From Crocinitomicaceae bacterium (lineage in GTDB: Bacteria > Bacteroidota > Bacteroidia > Flavobacteriales_D > Crocinitomicaceae): DNA of 64,000 bases. The notes below the pieces were generated by a model. It was not told the origin of the DNA. It saw only the letters and a program-made list of their open reading frames with translations, and searched no databases. The stretch's first letter is position 1. The number at the start of each line of letters is the position of its first letter. Below, piece after piece: positions 51,720 to 60,683 of the stretch. The translations under genes were made by a program, and so were the position numbers. The stretch lies in the NCBI GenBank assembly GCA_029252405.1, contig JAQXBM010000064.1, forward strand, positions 1 to 64,000, written 5' to 3'.

Positions 51720-52802
51720 ATGACACTACTAGCTATAAAAATACTCCAATTGGTCGGGTTCGCCTTGGGCGGAATAATCTTGGCAATCGTATGTAACGTG
51801 TTGCTTTTGAATTTCTCCAAATCGCTCGGGATCCGAAACAAAAATGATGTCATCGTAAGATGGAGTCGTGAATCAAAACCGTCGCTTGGAGGCGTGAGTT
51901 TATTCATCGTTTTCATTTTTGCTGCAATCGCGTACTCCATCGTATTTGGGGAAACCAATATTTTTCAGAATCATAAATATGTAGGACTTTTCCTCGCTGG
52001 ATCACTCGCCTTTGCTATGGGGCTTGCTGATGATGCCTACAACACAAAACCCTTGCTGAAACTGGGTGTTCAGATTCTCTGCGGGGTGATATTTGTCATG
52101 AGTGGAACGTATGTTATGCTTTTCGATAATATCTATATCGATGGTGGGTTGACCGTTTTATGGGTGATCATCATCATGAACTCCCTCAACATGCTCGATA
52201 ACATGGATGGAATCACGGGAACAACATCCTTGTTCATTCTTATCGCTTGTTTGTTGTCAAGCTGGATTATTCTTGGTTTCAACATGAATATTTGGTCACT
52301 TTCATTGGTGAGTTTAATCGGTGCCTTAATTGGTTTTTTATCAATGAACATTCATCCTTCCAAATTATTTATGGGTGATGCAGGTTCGCAATTCATTGGT
52401 GCCTTCGTTGCGTTTTTCGGAATGGAATTCTTGATCAATTCTGGAACTCACTTGGAGCAACACTCCTGGTTAGGACTTTGCGTAACAATCATCGCTTTCA
52501 CGCCTGCGGCGGTGGATACTTTAACCGTAGTCATCAATCGTTTGAAGCGAGGACAATCTCCAATGGTTGGAGGTAAAGATCACACAACTCACCACCTCGT
52601 TTATGCAGGATTGAATGATATTCAAGTATGGTACGTTTTCGTTGGAATCGGCGCTGGGGGATCGGCATTGGCCATATTGATGGTCTATTTGATTAACATG
52701 AGCGTTGTGCTACCAATCCTCTTCTTTGTTGCCTATTTCGTCGTTGTTTTTATCATCCTGTATCGAAACACGATTAAATACCCTCAGCCCAAGGGAAAAT
52801 AA
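51720..52802 (+). CDS. WecA-like undecaprenyl-phosphate sugar-1-phosphate transferase
   Basis: A 360-residue polytopic membrane enzyme (about 10-11 helices) of the MraY/WecA family. It starts a lipid-linked glycan by moving a sugar phosphate from a UDP-sugar to undecaprenyl phosphate. The Mg-binding GLADDAYNTKP, the NSLNMLDNMDG active-site Asp cluster and FMGDAGSQFIG are present, followed by the cytoplasmic GGKDHTTHHLVY His motif. The ATG follows the rfbC stop directly. WecA-type is preferred over MraY because of the polysaccharide context. Confidence 0.92.
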   Translation: MTLLAIKILQLVGFALGGIILAIVCNVLLLNFSKSLGIRNKNDVIVRWSRESKPSLGGVSLFIVFIFAAIAYSIVFGETNIFQNHKYVGLFLAGSLAFAMGLADDAYNTKPLLKLGVQILCGVIFVMSGTYVMLFDNIYIDGGLTVLWVIIIMNSLNMLDNMDGITGTTSLFILIACLLSSWIILGFNMNIWSLSLVSLIGALIGFLSMNIHPSKLFMGDAGSQFIGAFVAFFGMEFLINSGTHLEQHSWLGLCVTIIAFTPAAVDTLTVVINRLKRGQSPMVGGKDHTTHHLVYAGLNDIQVWYVFVGIGAGGSALAILMVYLINMSVVLPILFFVAYFVVVFIILYRNTIKYPQPKGK

Positions 52803-52825
52803 CCCAAGTTTGTTAATTTCGTAGG

Positions 52826-53722
52826 ATGCGAAAATCAAGCGTTCTCATTCTATCTTTATTTACTCTTAGTTTCATTATTTCTTGTCAAAATCAGATGGTT
52901 GAACCTGAAGGTGAATCGACAGAACAAGTTGTTGAATCAGCGCCAACTCTTCCTAAAGTTCCTGAGAAAATGTCCTTGTTTGGAGAACAGATTGAACTCG
53001 ATAATTTCGACATTCGAGAGCGATTGGACAAGGAGATTATCGTCAATACGTATTTTCACAGTTCGACCATTCAAATTCTGAAGAAGGCGAATCGTTACTT
53101 TCCCCTGATTGAAAAAATTCTGGAGGAAGAAGGAGTTCCGAATGACATGAAATACCTTTGTGTGATAGAGAGTGCATTGAATCAAGCAACAAGTCCATCG
53201 GGAGCGAAAGGTTTTTGGCAGTTCATGCCAGCAGCAGGAAAGGAAAACGGACTATTGATCAACAAAGAAGTCGATGAGCGCTTCCATGTGGGAAAAAGTA
53301 CGCGTGCTGCCTGCGATTATCTCAAAACGGCGAAACGAAATTTTAACGATTGGATTTTGGCTTCCGCATCATACAATTGTGGAGTTGGAGGCTTGAAAAA
53401 AGTGATGAAGGCGCAAGAGGCGAAAAGTTTCTTCGATCTTTACATGAACCGCGAAACAACACGATACGTATTTCGCATCATGGCACTGAAATTATTAATG
53501 GAGAATCCAACTGATTACGGATTTGATCCTGAGAAAATGGAACTCTACGAAGCGGTTGAAACAAGACAGATTGAAGTAGATAAATCAATTCCAGATTTGG
53601 CCAAATGGGCGAACGATAACGGAAGCAATCTGCGCATGCTGAAAGTGTTGAATCCTTGGTTGATTTCAACAAAGTTGACAGTTTCAGAGAGAACATTTAC
53701 CATCGAATTACCTGCAAAATAA
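52826..53722 (+). CDS. Membrane-bound lytic transglycosylase (MltD-like) lipoprotein
   Basis: A 298-residue lipoprotein (lipobox IISC, Cys20) with a C-type lysozyme/SLT domain (about 75-225). The catalytic Glu is E115 in CVIESALN, followed by SPSGAKGFWQFMPAAG and ASYNCGVGG, typical of family 1 transglycosylases (MltD-like). The enzyme cleaves peptidoglycan glycan strands with 1,6-anhydro ends. No C-terminal LysM domain is present, unlike E. coli MltD. A TAATTTCG (one mismatch to the -7 consensus) sits four bases before the ATG. The stop overlaps the uvrA ATG by 1 base (TAATG). Confidence 0.92.
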   Translation: MRKSSVLILSLFTLSFIISCQNQMVEPEGESTEQVVESAPTLPKVPEKMSLFGEQIELDNFDIRERLDKEIIVNTYFHSSTIQILKKANRYFPLIEKILEEEGVPNDMKYLCVIESALNQATSPSGAKGFWQFMPAAGKENGLLINKEVDERFHVGKSTRAACDYLKTAKRNFNDWILASASYNCGVGGLKKVMKAQEAKSFFDLYMNRETTRYVFRIMALKLLMENPTDYGFDPEKMELYEAVETRQIEVDKSIPDLAKWANDNGSNLRMLKVLNPWLISTKLTVSERTFTIELPAK

Positions 53723-56532
53723 TGGCGAAAGACGAGAAAGAGTACATTGAAGTTTTTGGAGCGAGGGAGCACAATTTGAAGAATGTTGATCTCAAGATTC
53801 CGAGAAATGAGTTGGTTGTATTCACTGGGTTAAGTGGATCGGGAAAATCTTCCTTGGCATTTGATACGATTTTTGCTGAAGGGCAACGACGATATATTGA
53901 GACGTTCTCTTCTTATGCACGCCAGTTTTTGGGTGGATTGGAACGACCAGATGTCGATAAGATTGACGGGTTGAGCCCGGTAATCTCCATTGAGCAGAAA
54001 ACGGTTTCTCGCTCGCCACGGTCAACGGTTGGTACAATTACGGAAATTTATGATTTCATGCGTTTGCTGTTTGCGCGAGTGAGCACAGCGTACTCCTATG
54101 TCTCTGGAGAGCCGATGGTGAAATATTCTGATGATCAAATTGTAGATCTCATCATCGAACAATACGAAGGGAAGAAAGTAATTTTCCTTGCGCCAAAAAT
54201 CAAGGGAAGAAAAGGACACTACCGCGAATTATTCGAGCAAATTCAGAAACTCGGATTTACCAAAGTTCGAGTAGATGGCGAACTGAAAGATATCGTGAAG
54301 GGAATGAAACTCGATCGTTACAAAATCCATGATGTTGATATCGTTGTGGATCGATTGGCCATCTCCTCAAAAGATCGAAAACGCATTTATGATTCTGTCG
54401 TTACAGCAATGAAGCACGGATCAAAAGCAATGATGATCATGGATTTCGAAACGGAAGACGTGCGTCATTTCAGCCGAATGCTGATGTGTCCAACCAGCGG
54501 AATTAGTTACCCAGAACCGGAGCCGAACCTCTTTTCATTCAACTCGCCGTATGGTGCATGTAAATCATGTAGTGGATTGGGTGAAGTCTCTGAAGTGGAT
54601 ATTGATAAAATCATTCCTGATGCGAGTAAGTCGATCAAAAAAGGTGGAATTGCACCATTGGGAGCCTACAAACGAACTTGGATTTTCGAAAAACTGGACT
54701 CATTTCTGACACAGGAAGGGTACAAATTGGACACGCCGATTTCTGAGATCAGTTCAGAAGTAATGAACGGAATCCTCTACGGAAACGAAGGAATCGAACG
54801 ATCAAACAAGAATAACGACATCCGATTCGAAGGAATCATCAACTTCATCGGGCGACATTCAGAAGGAAGTTCAGCAGCCGTTCAGCGCTGGGCACAAAGC
54901 TTCATGAATCGGAAGACTTGTCCAACGTGTGAAGGAACTCGACTCAAAAAAGAAGCACATTACTTCAAAATTGGAGGAAAGCACATTGGGAATTTGGCTC
55001 AGATGGATATTTCTGATTTGAGTGAATGGTTCCTTGAGGTTGATCAACATTTTTCGGAGCAGCACAAAGTGATTGCTACCGAAATCATGAAAGAAATCAA
55101 TGCGCGACTTGGCTTTATTGTGGAAGTAGGATTGACGTATTTAACGCTGCATCGATCAGCGAAAACCCTTTCGGGTGGTGAGGCACAGCGAATTCGTTTG
55201 GCGACGCAAATCGGGAGTGAATTAATGAATGTATTGTATGTTTTGGACGAGCCGTCGATCGGTTTGCATCAGCGCGATAATTCACGATTGATTAAGTCGT
55301 TGCAACGATTGCGAGATACTGGAAACTCAGTGATTGTGGTCGAGCACGATAAAGAAATGATCGAAGCCGCGGATTTTGTTGTGGATATTGGTCCAGGAGC
55401 AGGAGTGCATGGTGGAGACATCGTAAACGCCGCTCCAATTGAAAATTTGACGGATAAAGACTCGCTCACCAATCAATATTTGACCGGAGTTCGATCCATT
55501 GAAATTCCTAAGAAACGACGAAAAGGAAACGGTAAAAAATTGACACTCAAGGGCGCTTCTGGAAGGAACCTGCAAAATGTAAACTTGACAATTCCACTCG
55601 GAACATTCACGTGCGTTACAGGAGTTTCGGGAAGTGGTAAATCATCGTTGATCAATCAGACCTTGTATCCAATTCTTCTCGCTGAAATTTACAACGGAGT
55701 TCGAAAACCGCTTCCGTATAAATCCATTGCAGGGATGGAGCATTTGGACAAAGTAATTGAAATCAATCAAAGTCCAATTGGACGAACACCACGCTCGAAT
55801 CCTGCAACGTACACCAAGTTATTTGATGAAATTCGTTCACTCTTTGCGTCGTTGCCTGAAGCACAAATTCGTGGCTACAAAGCCGGGAGGTTCTCTTTTA
55901 ACGTGAAAGGAGGTCGCTGCGAAACCTGCAAGGGTGGAGGAATGAAAGTGATCGAAATGAATTTCTTGCCAGACGTTTTGGTTGAGTGTGAAACGTGCAA
56001 TGGACGAAGATACAACCGCGAAACACTCGAAGTTCGCTACAAGGGAAAATCCATCAGTGACGTGCTTTCTATGACGATCGCGGACGCCGAAAAATTCTTC
56101 GAAAGCATTCCAAAAATCAATCGAATTTTATCGACTTTGGTTTCTGTAGGATTGGGATATGTGACGCTTGGTCAACCTTCAACAACAGTTTCTGGAGGAG
56201 AAGCGCAACGCATCAAATTGTCCTCAGAATTATCGAAAAGAGGAACAGGAAATACCTTGTATATTTTGGACGAACCGTCAACTGGTTTGCACTTCGAAGA
56301 CATTAAAATGTTACTTGCGGTATTGCAGCGTTTGGTCGATGAGGGAAATACTGTTTTGGTCATTGAACACAATTTGGATATTGTGAAAGTGGCTGATCAT
56401 ATTGTGGATATTGGTCCAGAAGGTGGAAAAGGTGGCGGATTTATCGTTTGCCATGGCACTCCTGAAGCCATCGTGAAAAAAGCGAAGGACACATCGCATA
56501 CAGCGAGATATTTGGAAGACGAGCTGAAGTAA
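53722..56532 (+). CDS. uvrA: Excinuclease ABC subunit A
   Basis: A 936-residue DNA damage-recognition ATPase of nucleotide excision repair. The ATG at 53722 matches the family N-terminus; the upstream frame belongs to the transglycosylase gene. It has two ABC modules: first Walker A GLSGSGKSS (about 34-42) with signature LSGGEAQRIRLATQIGS, second Walker A GVSGSGKSS (about 634-642) with VSGGEAQRIKLSSEL, each with its Walker B (VLDEPS, ILDEPS). Zinc modules CKSCSGLG/CPTCEGTR and CETCKGG/CETCNGRR are intact. Coupling to a lipoprotein gene by a 1-base overlap is unusual. UvrB and UvrC are elsewhere. Confidence 0.97.
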   Translation: MAKDEKEYIEVFGAREHNLKNVDLKIPRNELVVFTGLSGSGKSSLAFDTIFAEGQRRYIETFSSYARQFLGGLERPDVDKIDGLSPVISIEQKTVSRSPRSTVGTITEIYDFMRLLFARVSTAYSYVSGEPMVKYSDDQIVDLIIEQYEGKKVIFLAPKIKGRKGHYRELFEQIQKLGFTKVRVDGELKDIVKGMKLDRYKIHDVDIVVDRLAISSKDRKRIYDSVVTAMKHGSKAMMIMDFETEDVRHFSRMLMCPTSGISYPEPEPNLFSFNSPYGACKSCSGLGEVSEVDIDKIIPDASKSIKKGGIAPLGAYKRTWIFEKLDSFLTQEGYKLDTPISEISSEVMNGILYGNEGIERSNKNNDIRFEGIINFIGRHSEGSSAAVQRWAQSFMNRKTCPTCEGTRLKKEAHYFKIGGKHIGNLAQMDISDLSEWFLEVDQHFSEQHKVIATEIMKEINARLGFIVEVGLTYLTLHRSAKTLSGGEAQRIRLATQIGSELMNVLYVLDEPSIGLHQRDNSRLIKSLQRLRDTGNSVIVVEHDKEMIEAADFVVDIGPGAGVHGGDIVNAAPIENLTDKDSLTNQYLTGVRSIEIPKKRRKGNGKKLTLKGASGRNLQNVNLTIPLGTFTCVTGVSGSGKSSLINQTLYPILLAEIYNGVRKPLPYKSIAGMEHLDKVIEINQSPIGRTPRSNPATYTKLFDEIRSLFASLPEAQIRGYKAGRFSFNVKGGRCETCKGGGMKVIEMNFLPDVLVECETCNGRRYNRETLEVRYKGKSISDVLSMTIADAEKFFESIPKINRILSTLVSVGLGYVTLGQPSTTVSGGEAQRIKLSSELSKRGTGNTLYILDEPSTGLHFEDIKMLLAVLQRLVDEGNTVLVIEHNLDIVKVADHIVDIGPEGGKGGGFIVCHGTPEAIVKKAKDTSHTARYLEDELK

Positions 56533-56583
56533 ATAATAATTTTCTCTGTAATGCGTTATCAAGCTGTTGCTAACTAAATTACT

Positions 56584-57312
56584 ATGAGATCAATACTGCT
56601 ATTTTCCCTGCTCCTTGTTGGGTCGAGCCTGCTTGCTCAAGAAACAAAAACATCAATAGGATTCTCCCTGAATCCGAGTTATTCCTCAGTGCTCTACCAA
56701 AAAACGGGAACCTTTTCTGATGCGGATATCGAATTGATCGAGTCAGGAACGAATGGTCAATTGGGGCTTTCGGGAACCTTTTTCTTTCAGTATAAATTGA
56801 CGGACAAGCTCTTCATTGATTGGGGACTTGGCTTGCAGAATTACCGCTACAATACAACCTACTATTCGCAGACGAACATTGAACATTCGGATATCCAAAG
56901 GGACACGAAATACAGTCAGTATTATATTCAATTCAACACTTCACTGAAATATCGCTTGTTCAAAACCCTCTATGTGAGAGCCGGAATCGGAATTGATCTT
57001 TTAGCGGATCATCGTGCGGAGCGAACAGAAACCTGCCCAACCTGCGAGTACAATTATCAAGGGATAGACAATTCTGCCATATACAAGGAGGCCATTTTTC
57101 CAGCATCATTTGGATTGGGCTACGAACTTAAGTTGAAGGATAATCTCAACTTGATGGCTGAACTCTTTGGTTCAATGTCACTGAGTGATGCATTTATGAC
57201 GACCCTTTTCACGGATCAAGTGCAAGAGTTACCAGGAGCACTGCTGAAGCAACATCTTCATCAACGACCTTTTCAAGTAGGATGTAAAATTGGAATTATC
57301 CGTTCATTTTAA
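56584..57312 (+). CDS. Outer-membrane beta-barrel protein (PorT/OmpA-barrel-like)
   Basis: A 242-residue exported protein with signal peptide MRSILLFSLLLVGSSLLAQ. The rest consists of alternating aromatic/polar strands (GFSLNPSYSSVLYQ, LFIDWGLGLQNYRY, YYIQFNTSLKYRLF, LYVRAGIGIDLL, FGLGYELKLKDNLNLMAELFG), as in eight-stranded porin-like barrels common in Bacteroidetes. A CPTC pair near residue 152 may form a disulphide in a loop. The substrate is unknown. Its last 17 bases overlap the end of the convergent GNAT gene. Confidence 0.75.
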   Translation: MRSILLFSLLLVGSSLLAQETKTSIGFSLNPSYSSVLYQKTGTFSDADIELIESGTNGQLGLSGTFFFQYKLTDKLFIDWGLGLQNYRYNTTYYSQTNIEHSDIQRDTKYSQYYIQFNTSLKYRLFKTLYVRAGIGIDLLADHRAERTETCPTCEYNYQGIDNSAIYKEAIFPASFGLGYELKLKDNLNLMAELFGSMSLSDAFMTTLFTDQVQELPGALLKQHLHQRPFQVGCKIGIIRSF

Positions 57313-57823
57313 GCCAATCTGACTTGTTGAGCGCGTAGTAGACAGCGTCTTCATCATAGATGTGAACTTCCTTTTCGTACGTCAAGCCGAGCTTTTTCAT
57401 CAAAGAGGTCGAGGCAACATTATCAATGTTTGCAAGGGAAATAATACGATCTAGTCCTAAATCATTGAAACCAAACTCCAAGCAAGGCAGTGCAGATTCA
57501 TATCCATACCTCTGAAGCCAATATTTGCGTTTCAAGCGATATCCAATCTCGACTTCGCCCAATTCTTCAATGAACTTCAATCCTGTGAACCCCATGTATT
57601 CGCCTGTTTCTTTGTGTTCGACGACAAATCGGCCAAAACCGTGCTTTTCATAGTCTCCCATTGGCGCTTTTTTGATCATTTCACGGTGTTCTTCGAGTGT
57701 TCCAGTATCAACACCACCTAGAAACTCCATCACGATTGGATCCTGGCTCATTTCGTAACTCGCTTCAGCATCTTCAATTGTGAAGGGACGCAATATCATT
57801 CGCGGTGTTTCTATTGTTTTCAT
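57296..57823 (-). CDS. RimJ/RimL-type GNAT acetyltransferase
   Basis: A 175-residue N-acetyltransferase. The N-terminal MKTIETPRMILRPFTIEDAE is the classic start of GNAT 'acetyltransf_3' proteins, followed by HKETGEYMGFTGL, the EVEIGYRLKRKYWLQRYG acetyl-CoA loop region and NVASTSLMKKLGLTYEKE. The CoA-binding loop reads RKYWLQRYGYESA rather than the usual Q/RxxGxG/A, so binding may differ slightly. The substrate (protein N-terminus, amine or antibiotic) cannot be told. It is convergent with the barrel gene and shares its last 17 bases with it. Confidence 0.9.
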   Translation of the reverse strand: MKTIETPRMILRPFTIEDAEASYEMSQDPIVMEFLGGVDTGTLEEHREMIKKAPMGDYEKHGFGRFVVEHKETGEYMGFTGLKFIEELGEVEIGYRLKRKYWLQRYGYESALPCLEFGFNDLGLDRIISLANIDNVASTSLMKKLGLTYEKEVHIYDEDAVYYALNKSDWLKMNG

Positions 57824-57926
57824 TGGGTTGAATATACTTGTTTGTTTCTTATTTAAAACAAAATGGTTGTCGCGAATTTAACTCACGGCAACCATTGAAT
57901 AATTTGAAATACTTGACCTTTTCCTT

Positions 57927-58388
57927 TCAGTCTTTCTTTGGGTCTGGTGGATATACAAATGATTTCGTCCCATCTTCGTTCGTAATTATAATCGGATCTC
58001 CATTATGGTCTACTAACGGTATGCGTTCTTCAATGGCTTCTGGGTCTGGGTAAACAAACGATTTTGTTCCATCGTCATTTGTGATGATAATTGGATCTCC
58101 ATTATCATCTACTAAAGGTATGCGTTCTTCAATAGCTTCTGGATCTGGATAAACAAACGATTTTGTTCCATCGTCATTTATGATGACAATTGGATCTCCA
58201 TTATCATCTGCTAAAGGTACGCGTTCTTCAACGCTTTTAGGATATACGTATGATTTTGTTCCATCATCATTGGTGATGACAATATAATTTCCGTTTTTGT
58301 CTACTAATGGAGTTTCTGATTGAGCGGAACTTGCAAAAGAAATTACGGCGCATATTGCTACCTCGAATAGCGATGTTAACTTTTTCAT
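57927..58388 (-). CDS. Small secreted protein of four tandem 33-residue repeats
   Basis: A 153-residue protein I do not recognise. After a signal peptide (about 1-22, ending FASSAQS) nearly all of it is four repeats of the form PLVDDNGDPIIITNDDGTKS-FVYP plus a linker PDPEAIEERI. At DNA level the unit is 99 bases: the string GGATCTCC recurs at 57994, 58093 and 58192. The first repeat is the most divergent (KNGNYIVITN, KSYVYP). Alternating Asp/Asn/Gly turns and V/I strands suggest small beta-hairpins, possibly Ca-binding or adhesive. No sorting domain or anchor is seen, so it is periplasmic or released. It stands alone between the DUF4442 and GNAT genes. Confidence 0.8.
   Translation of the reverse strand: MKKLTSLFEVAICAVISFASSAQSETPLVDKNGNYIVITNDDGTKSYVYPKSVEERVPLADDNGDPIVIINDDGTKSFVYPDPEAIEERIPLVDDNGDPIIITNDDGTKSFVYPDPEAIEERIPLVDHNGDPIIITNEDGTKSFVYPPDPKKD
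57936..58298. repeat. 99-bp tandem repeat array within the small secreted-protein gene
   Basis: Three nearly identical 99-base units and one diverged unit lie head to tail. The anchor GGATCTCCATTAT is found at 57994, 58093 and 58192. Most differences are single bases, so the array looks recently expanded and could change copy number by slippage or recombination. The whole units are in frame, so copy-number changes would keep the reading frame. Confidence 0.85.
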
Positions 58389-58454
58389 TTGAATCGAGTT
58401 TGGTTATTAATGACAAGATAACAACTCAAAACTAATGCGTTACAATTCAGAAGG

Positions 58455-58970
58455 TTATTTATTTAATTTTCGTTTTTGTTTCTCCTTGTAAAACGATTTG
58501 CTTGAAATGTAGATGATTTTTTCAACCTCAGCTGATACATTTCCATCGCCATCAAGTAAGTCAACATCCAGTGTTAAATCGATTTCATTTTGACCTTCAA
58601 CGTCCAATTTAATCTGTTCGATCAGTTTTTCTGTGATTTTGAAATCCGCAAAAAGTGTTGAAGTTCCAGGTCGTTTGAATTTGATTGTTGCCGCTTTGTC
58701 CCAAACAACGTAATCTTTCCCGAGCAAGTTAATGAGTTGAACCATGTAAATCCCGTCCAAGCAACTGTACATGTGACCGCCATACATCGTTCCAACGTAG
58801 TTGCGGGTCTTGTAATTCAGTTTCAGCTTGATTTTAATGTCATCCAGATTGTCACTGGCAGAAACGATTCGTCCGCCCGTTCTTCGATACATCGGGGAAA
58901 TATTGAAAAAGAACTTGAAAGCTCGTCCCATTCCAATTTTTCGTCCTATCCATTCGCCGAATTTTACCAT
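58455..58970 (-). CDS. DUF4442 hotdog-fold protein (putative thioesterase)
   Basis: A 171-residue protein of the DUF4442 family, related to the hotdog thioesterases. It starts with an amphipathic helix (RKIGMGRAFKFFFNISPMYRRTGG), then the hotdog core NLDDIKIKLKLNYKTRNYVGTMYGGHMYSCLDG, where GTMYGG..Y replaces the HGG motif of PaaI-type enzymes. Thioester hydrolysis of an acyl-CoA or acyl-ACP is plausible since fabF follows upstream on the same strand (141-base gap), but enzyme activity is unproven. The basic C-terminus (KEKQKRKLNK) may bind membrane or nucleic acid. Confidence 0.85.
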   Translation of the reverse strand: MVKFGEWIGRKIGMGRAFKFFFNISPMYRRTGGRIVSASDNLDDIKIKLKLNYKTRNYVGTMYGGHMYSCLDGIYMVQLINLLGKDYVVWDKAATIKFKRPGTSTLFADFKITEKLIEQIKLDVEGQNEIDLTLDVDLLDGDGNVSAEVEKIIYISSKSFYKEKQKRKLNK

Positions 58971-59111
58971 TATTTCGATTTTCCGATTTTCTGATCGCTA
59001 CGCGTTCCGATTTTTCGATTTTGATCAAGTGATCCAACAAAGTAGTTTAGAAATCTAACCTACAAATAGCATCGTCGAAAAATCAGATGATCCGATGATC
59101 AGAAATTCGAT

Positions 59112-60356
59112 TTACGCTTCAAATTTCTTAAACAACACCGAAGCGATATGTCCGCCAAAACCGAACGTATTACTCATTCCGTAAGTCATTTCCTTCGGAA
59201 CTGCTTTGCCAATAGGGAAATCGAAATTATCTGCGAAATCTGGTTCGATCTCAGTCGTGTTAATTGTCGGCGGAACGATTCCTTCTTTCAAAGCAAGAAC
59301 AGTGGCAATTCCTTCAATCGCGCCAGCAGCGCCAAGTAAGTGACCCGTCATTGACTTTGTAGCCGAAATTGATAAGGATTTTCGTTTTCCGAAAACACGA
59401 TCAGCTGCAATTAATTCACTTTTATCTCCAAGAGGTGTCGATGTCGCGTGCATGTTCACGTAGTCAATGTCTTCAGCGGTAATTCCTGCTTCGCGCATGG
59501 CTTCGTTCATTCCGAGCACGGCTCCGTCACCTTCAGGATGTGTTCCCGTTAAGTGATAAGCGTCTGCCGCCATTCCACCACCAACGATTTCTCCGTAGAT
59601 TGTTGCTCCGCGTTTTTTGGCGTGCTCGTATTCTTCTAAAATGAGCGCTCCAGCACCTTCACCCATTACGAATCCATCTCTGGAAACATCGAAAGGTCTA
59701 GAGGCACTTTTTGGATCATCATTTTTCATGGATAATGCGCGAGCTGATGCAAATCCACCCATTGATGCTTCAGTAATTGCCGCTTCAGATCCTCCACTGA
59801 TAATCATATCGGCTTTGTCCCACTTGATGTAGTTAAACGCTTCAATTAATGCTGTATTGGATGTTGCACAGGCAGAAACGGGGCAGAAGTTTACTCCGCG
59901 AAGGCCATATTTAATCGAAATAATCCCTGCGGCAATATCTACTAAAATTCGCGGGATGAAGAAAGGTGTGAAACGTGGAGTTCCGTCACCGTTAATGTAT
60001 TCTTTCATTTGATCTCCGAAGGTTTGGATTCCTCCGTTTCCAGATCCCCAAATTACACCAATTCGGTCTTTGTTGAGTTCATCCAGTTCAATGTTTCCAT
60101 TGTTTAAGGCTTGATCAACAGCGTATAAAGCGTACAATGAAAATGGATCATACTTTCGAACTTCTTTCACGTGAAAATGATCTTTCACATCGAAATCCTT
60201 CAGTTCACAGGCGAATTGAGCGCGAAATTTTGAAACATCAAACTTTGTGATTGTTTCTGCTCCGCTAACGCCATTTTTGAGGTTTTCCCAATACGTATCG
60301 AGATCGTTTCCGATTGGAGTCAAAGCTCCCATTCCAGTGATTACAACTCTTCTCAT
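59112..60356 (-). CDS. fabF: 3-oxoacyl-ACP synthase II
   Basis: A 414-residue condensing enzyme of fatty acid elongation. The active-site Cys163 lies in VSACATSN; the His residues are in MHATSTPLGD and MTGHLLGAAG, giving the Cys-His-His triad, with the late NTFGFGGHIASV. It adds malonyl-ACP to acyl-ACP. No acpP is adjacent (fabF is often next to acpP); here it is the last gene of a tight group sufS-sufE-DUF59-fabF, starting 14 bases after the DUF59 gene. The 141 bases after it contain repeated CGATTTTC/TTCGATTTT strings and no gene. Confidence 0.96.
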   Translation of the reverse strand: MRRVVITGMGALTPIGNDLDTYWENLKNGVSGAETITKFDVSKFRAQFACELKDFDVKDHFHVKEVRKYDPFSLYALYAVDQALNNGNIELDELNKDRIGVIWGSGNGGIQTFGDQMKEYINGDGTPRFTPFFIPRILVDIAAGIISIKYGLRGVNFCPVSACATSNTALIEAFNYIKWDKADMIISGGSEAAITEASMGGFASARALSMKNDDPKSASRPFDVSRDGFVMGEGAGALILEEYEHAKKRGATIYGEIVGGGMAADAYHLTGTHPEGDGAVLGMNEAMREAGITAEDIDYVNMHATSTPLGDKSELIAADRVFGKRKSLSISATKSMTGHLLGAAGAIEGIATVLALKEGIVPPTINTTEIEPDFADNFDFPIGKAVPKEMTYGMSNTFGFGGHIASVLFKKFEA

Positions 60357-60370
60357 TTTCGCAATTTTGA

Positions 60371-60676
60371 TTAAAGGAATCCAAGTTCCAATTTCGCTTC
60401 TTCACTCATCATGTCTTTGTCCCACGGTGGATCAAAAACAATATTCACCTTGGCGTCTTTCACGTCCGGGTGACCTTTCACTTTGTCTTCAACTTCTTTC
60501 GGCATTGATTCTGCTACTGGGCAGTTCGGGGAAGTCAAGGTCATTTCGATGTCAACATTGTTCTCTGAATCGATCTTTACTTCGTAAATCAAGCCTAATT
60601 CGTAAACGTCTACTGGGATCTCAGGATCGTAGACCGTTTTTAGGATGTCGACAATTTTATTTTCTAATTCGTTCAT
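60371..60676 (-). CDS. DUF59 (MIP18/SufT-like) Fe-S assembly protein
   Basis: A 101-residue small protein of the DUF59/MIP18 family. Motifs VYDPEIPVDVYELGLIYEV and TSPNCPVAESMP (with the conserved Cys) are complete, followed by the family end VFDPPWDKDMMSEEAKLELGF. In many bacteria this protein (SufT or PaaD-like) helps insert Fe-S clusters. It lies 7 bases after sufE and 14 before fabF, so its role in the Suf pathway is well supported by context. Confidence 0.93.
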   Translation of the reverse strand: MNELENKIVDILKTVYDPEIPVDVYELGLIYEVKIDSENNVDIEMTLTSPNCPVAESMPKEVEDKVKGHPDVKDAKVNIVFDPPWDKDMMSEEAKLELGFL

Positions 60677-60683
60677 ATTTCTC

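Noticed and set aside
57936-58298. Regular repeats that could suggest a CRISPR array.
   Set aside because: Units are 99 bases head to tail with no unique spacers, and they encode an in-frame protein repeat with a signal peptide.
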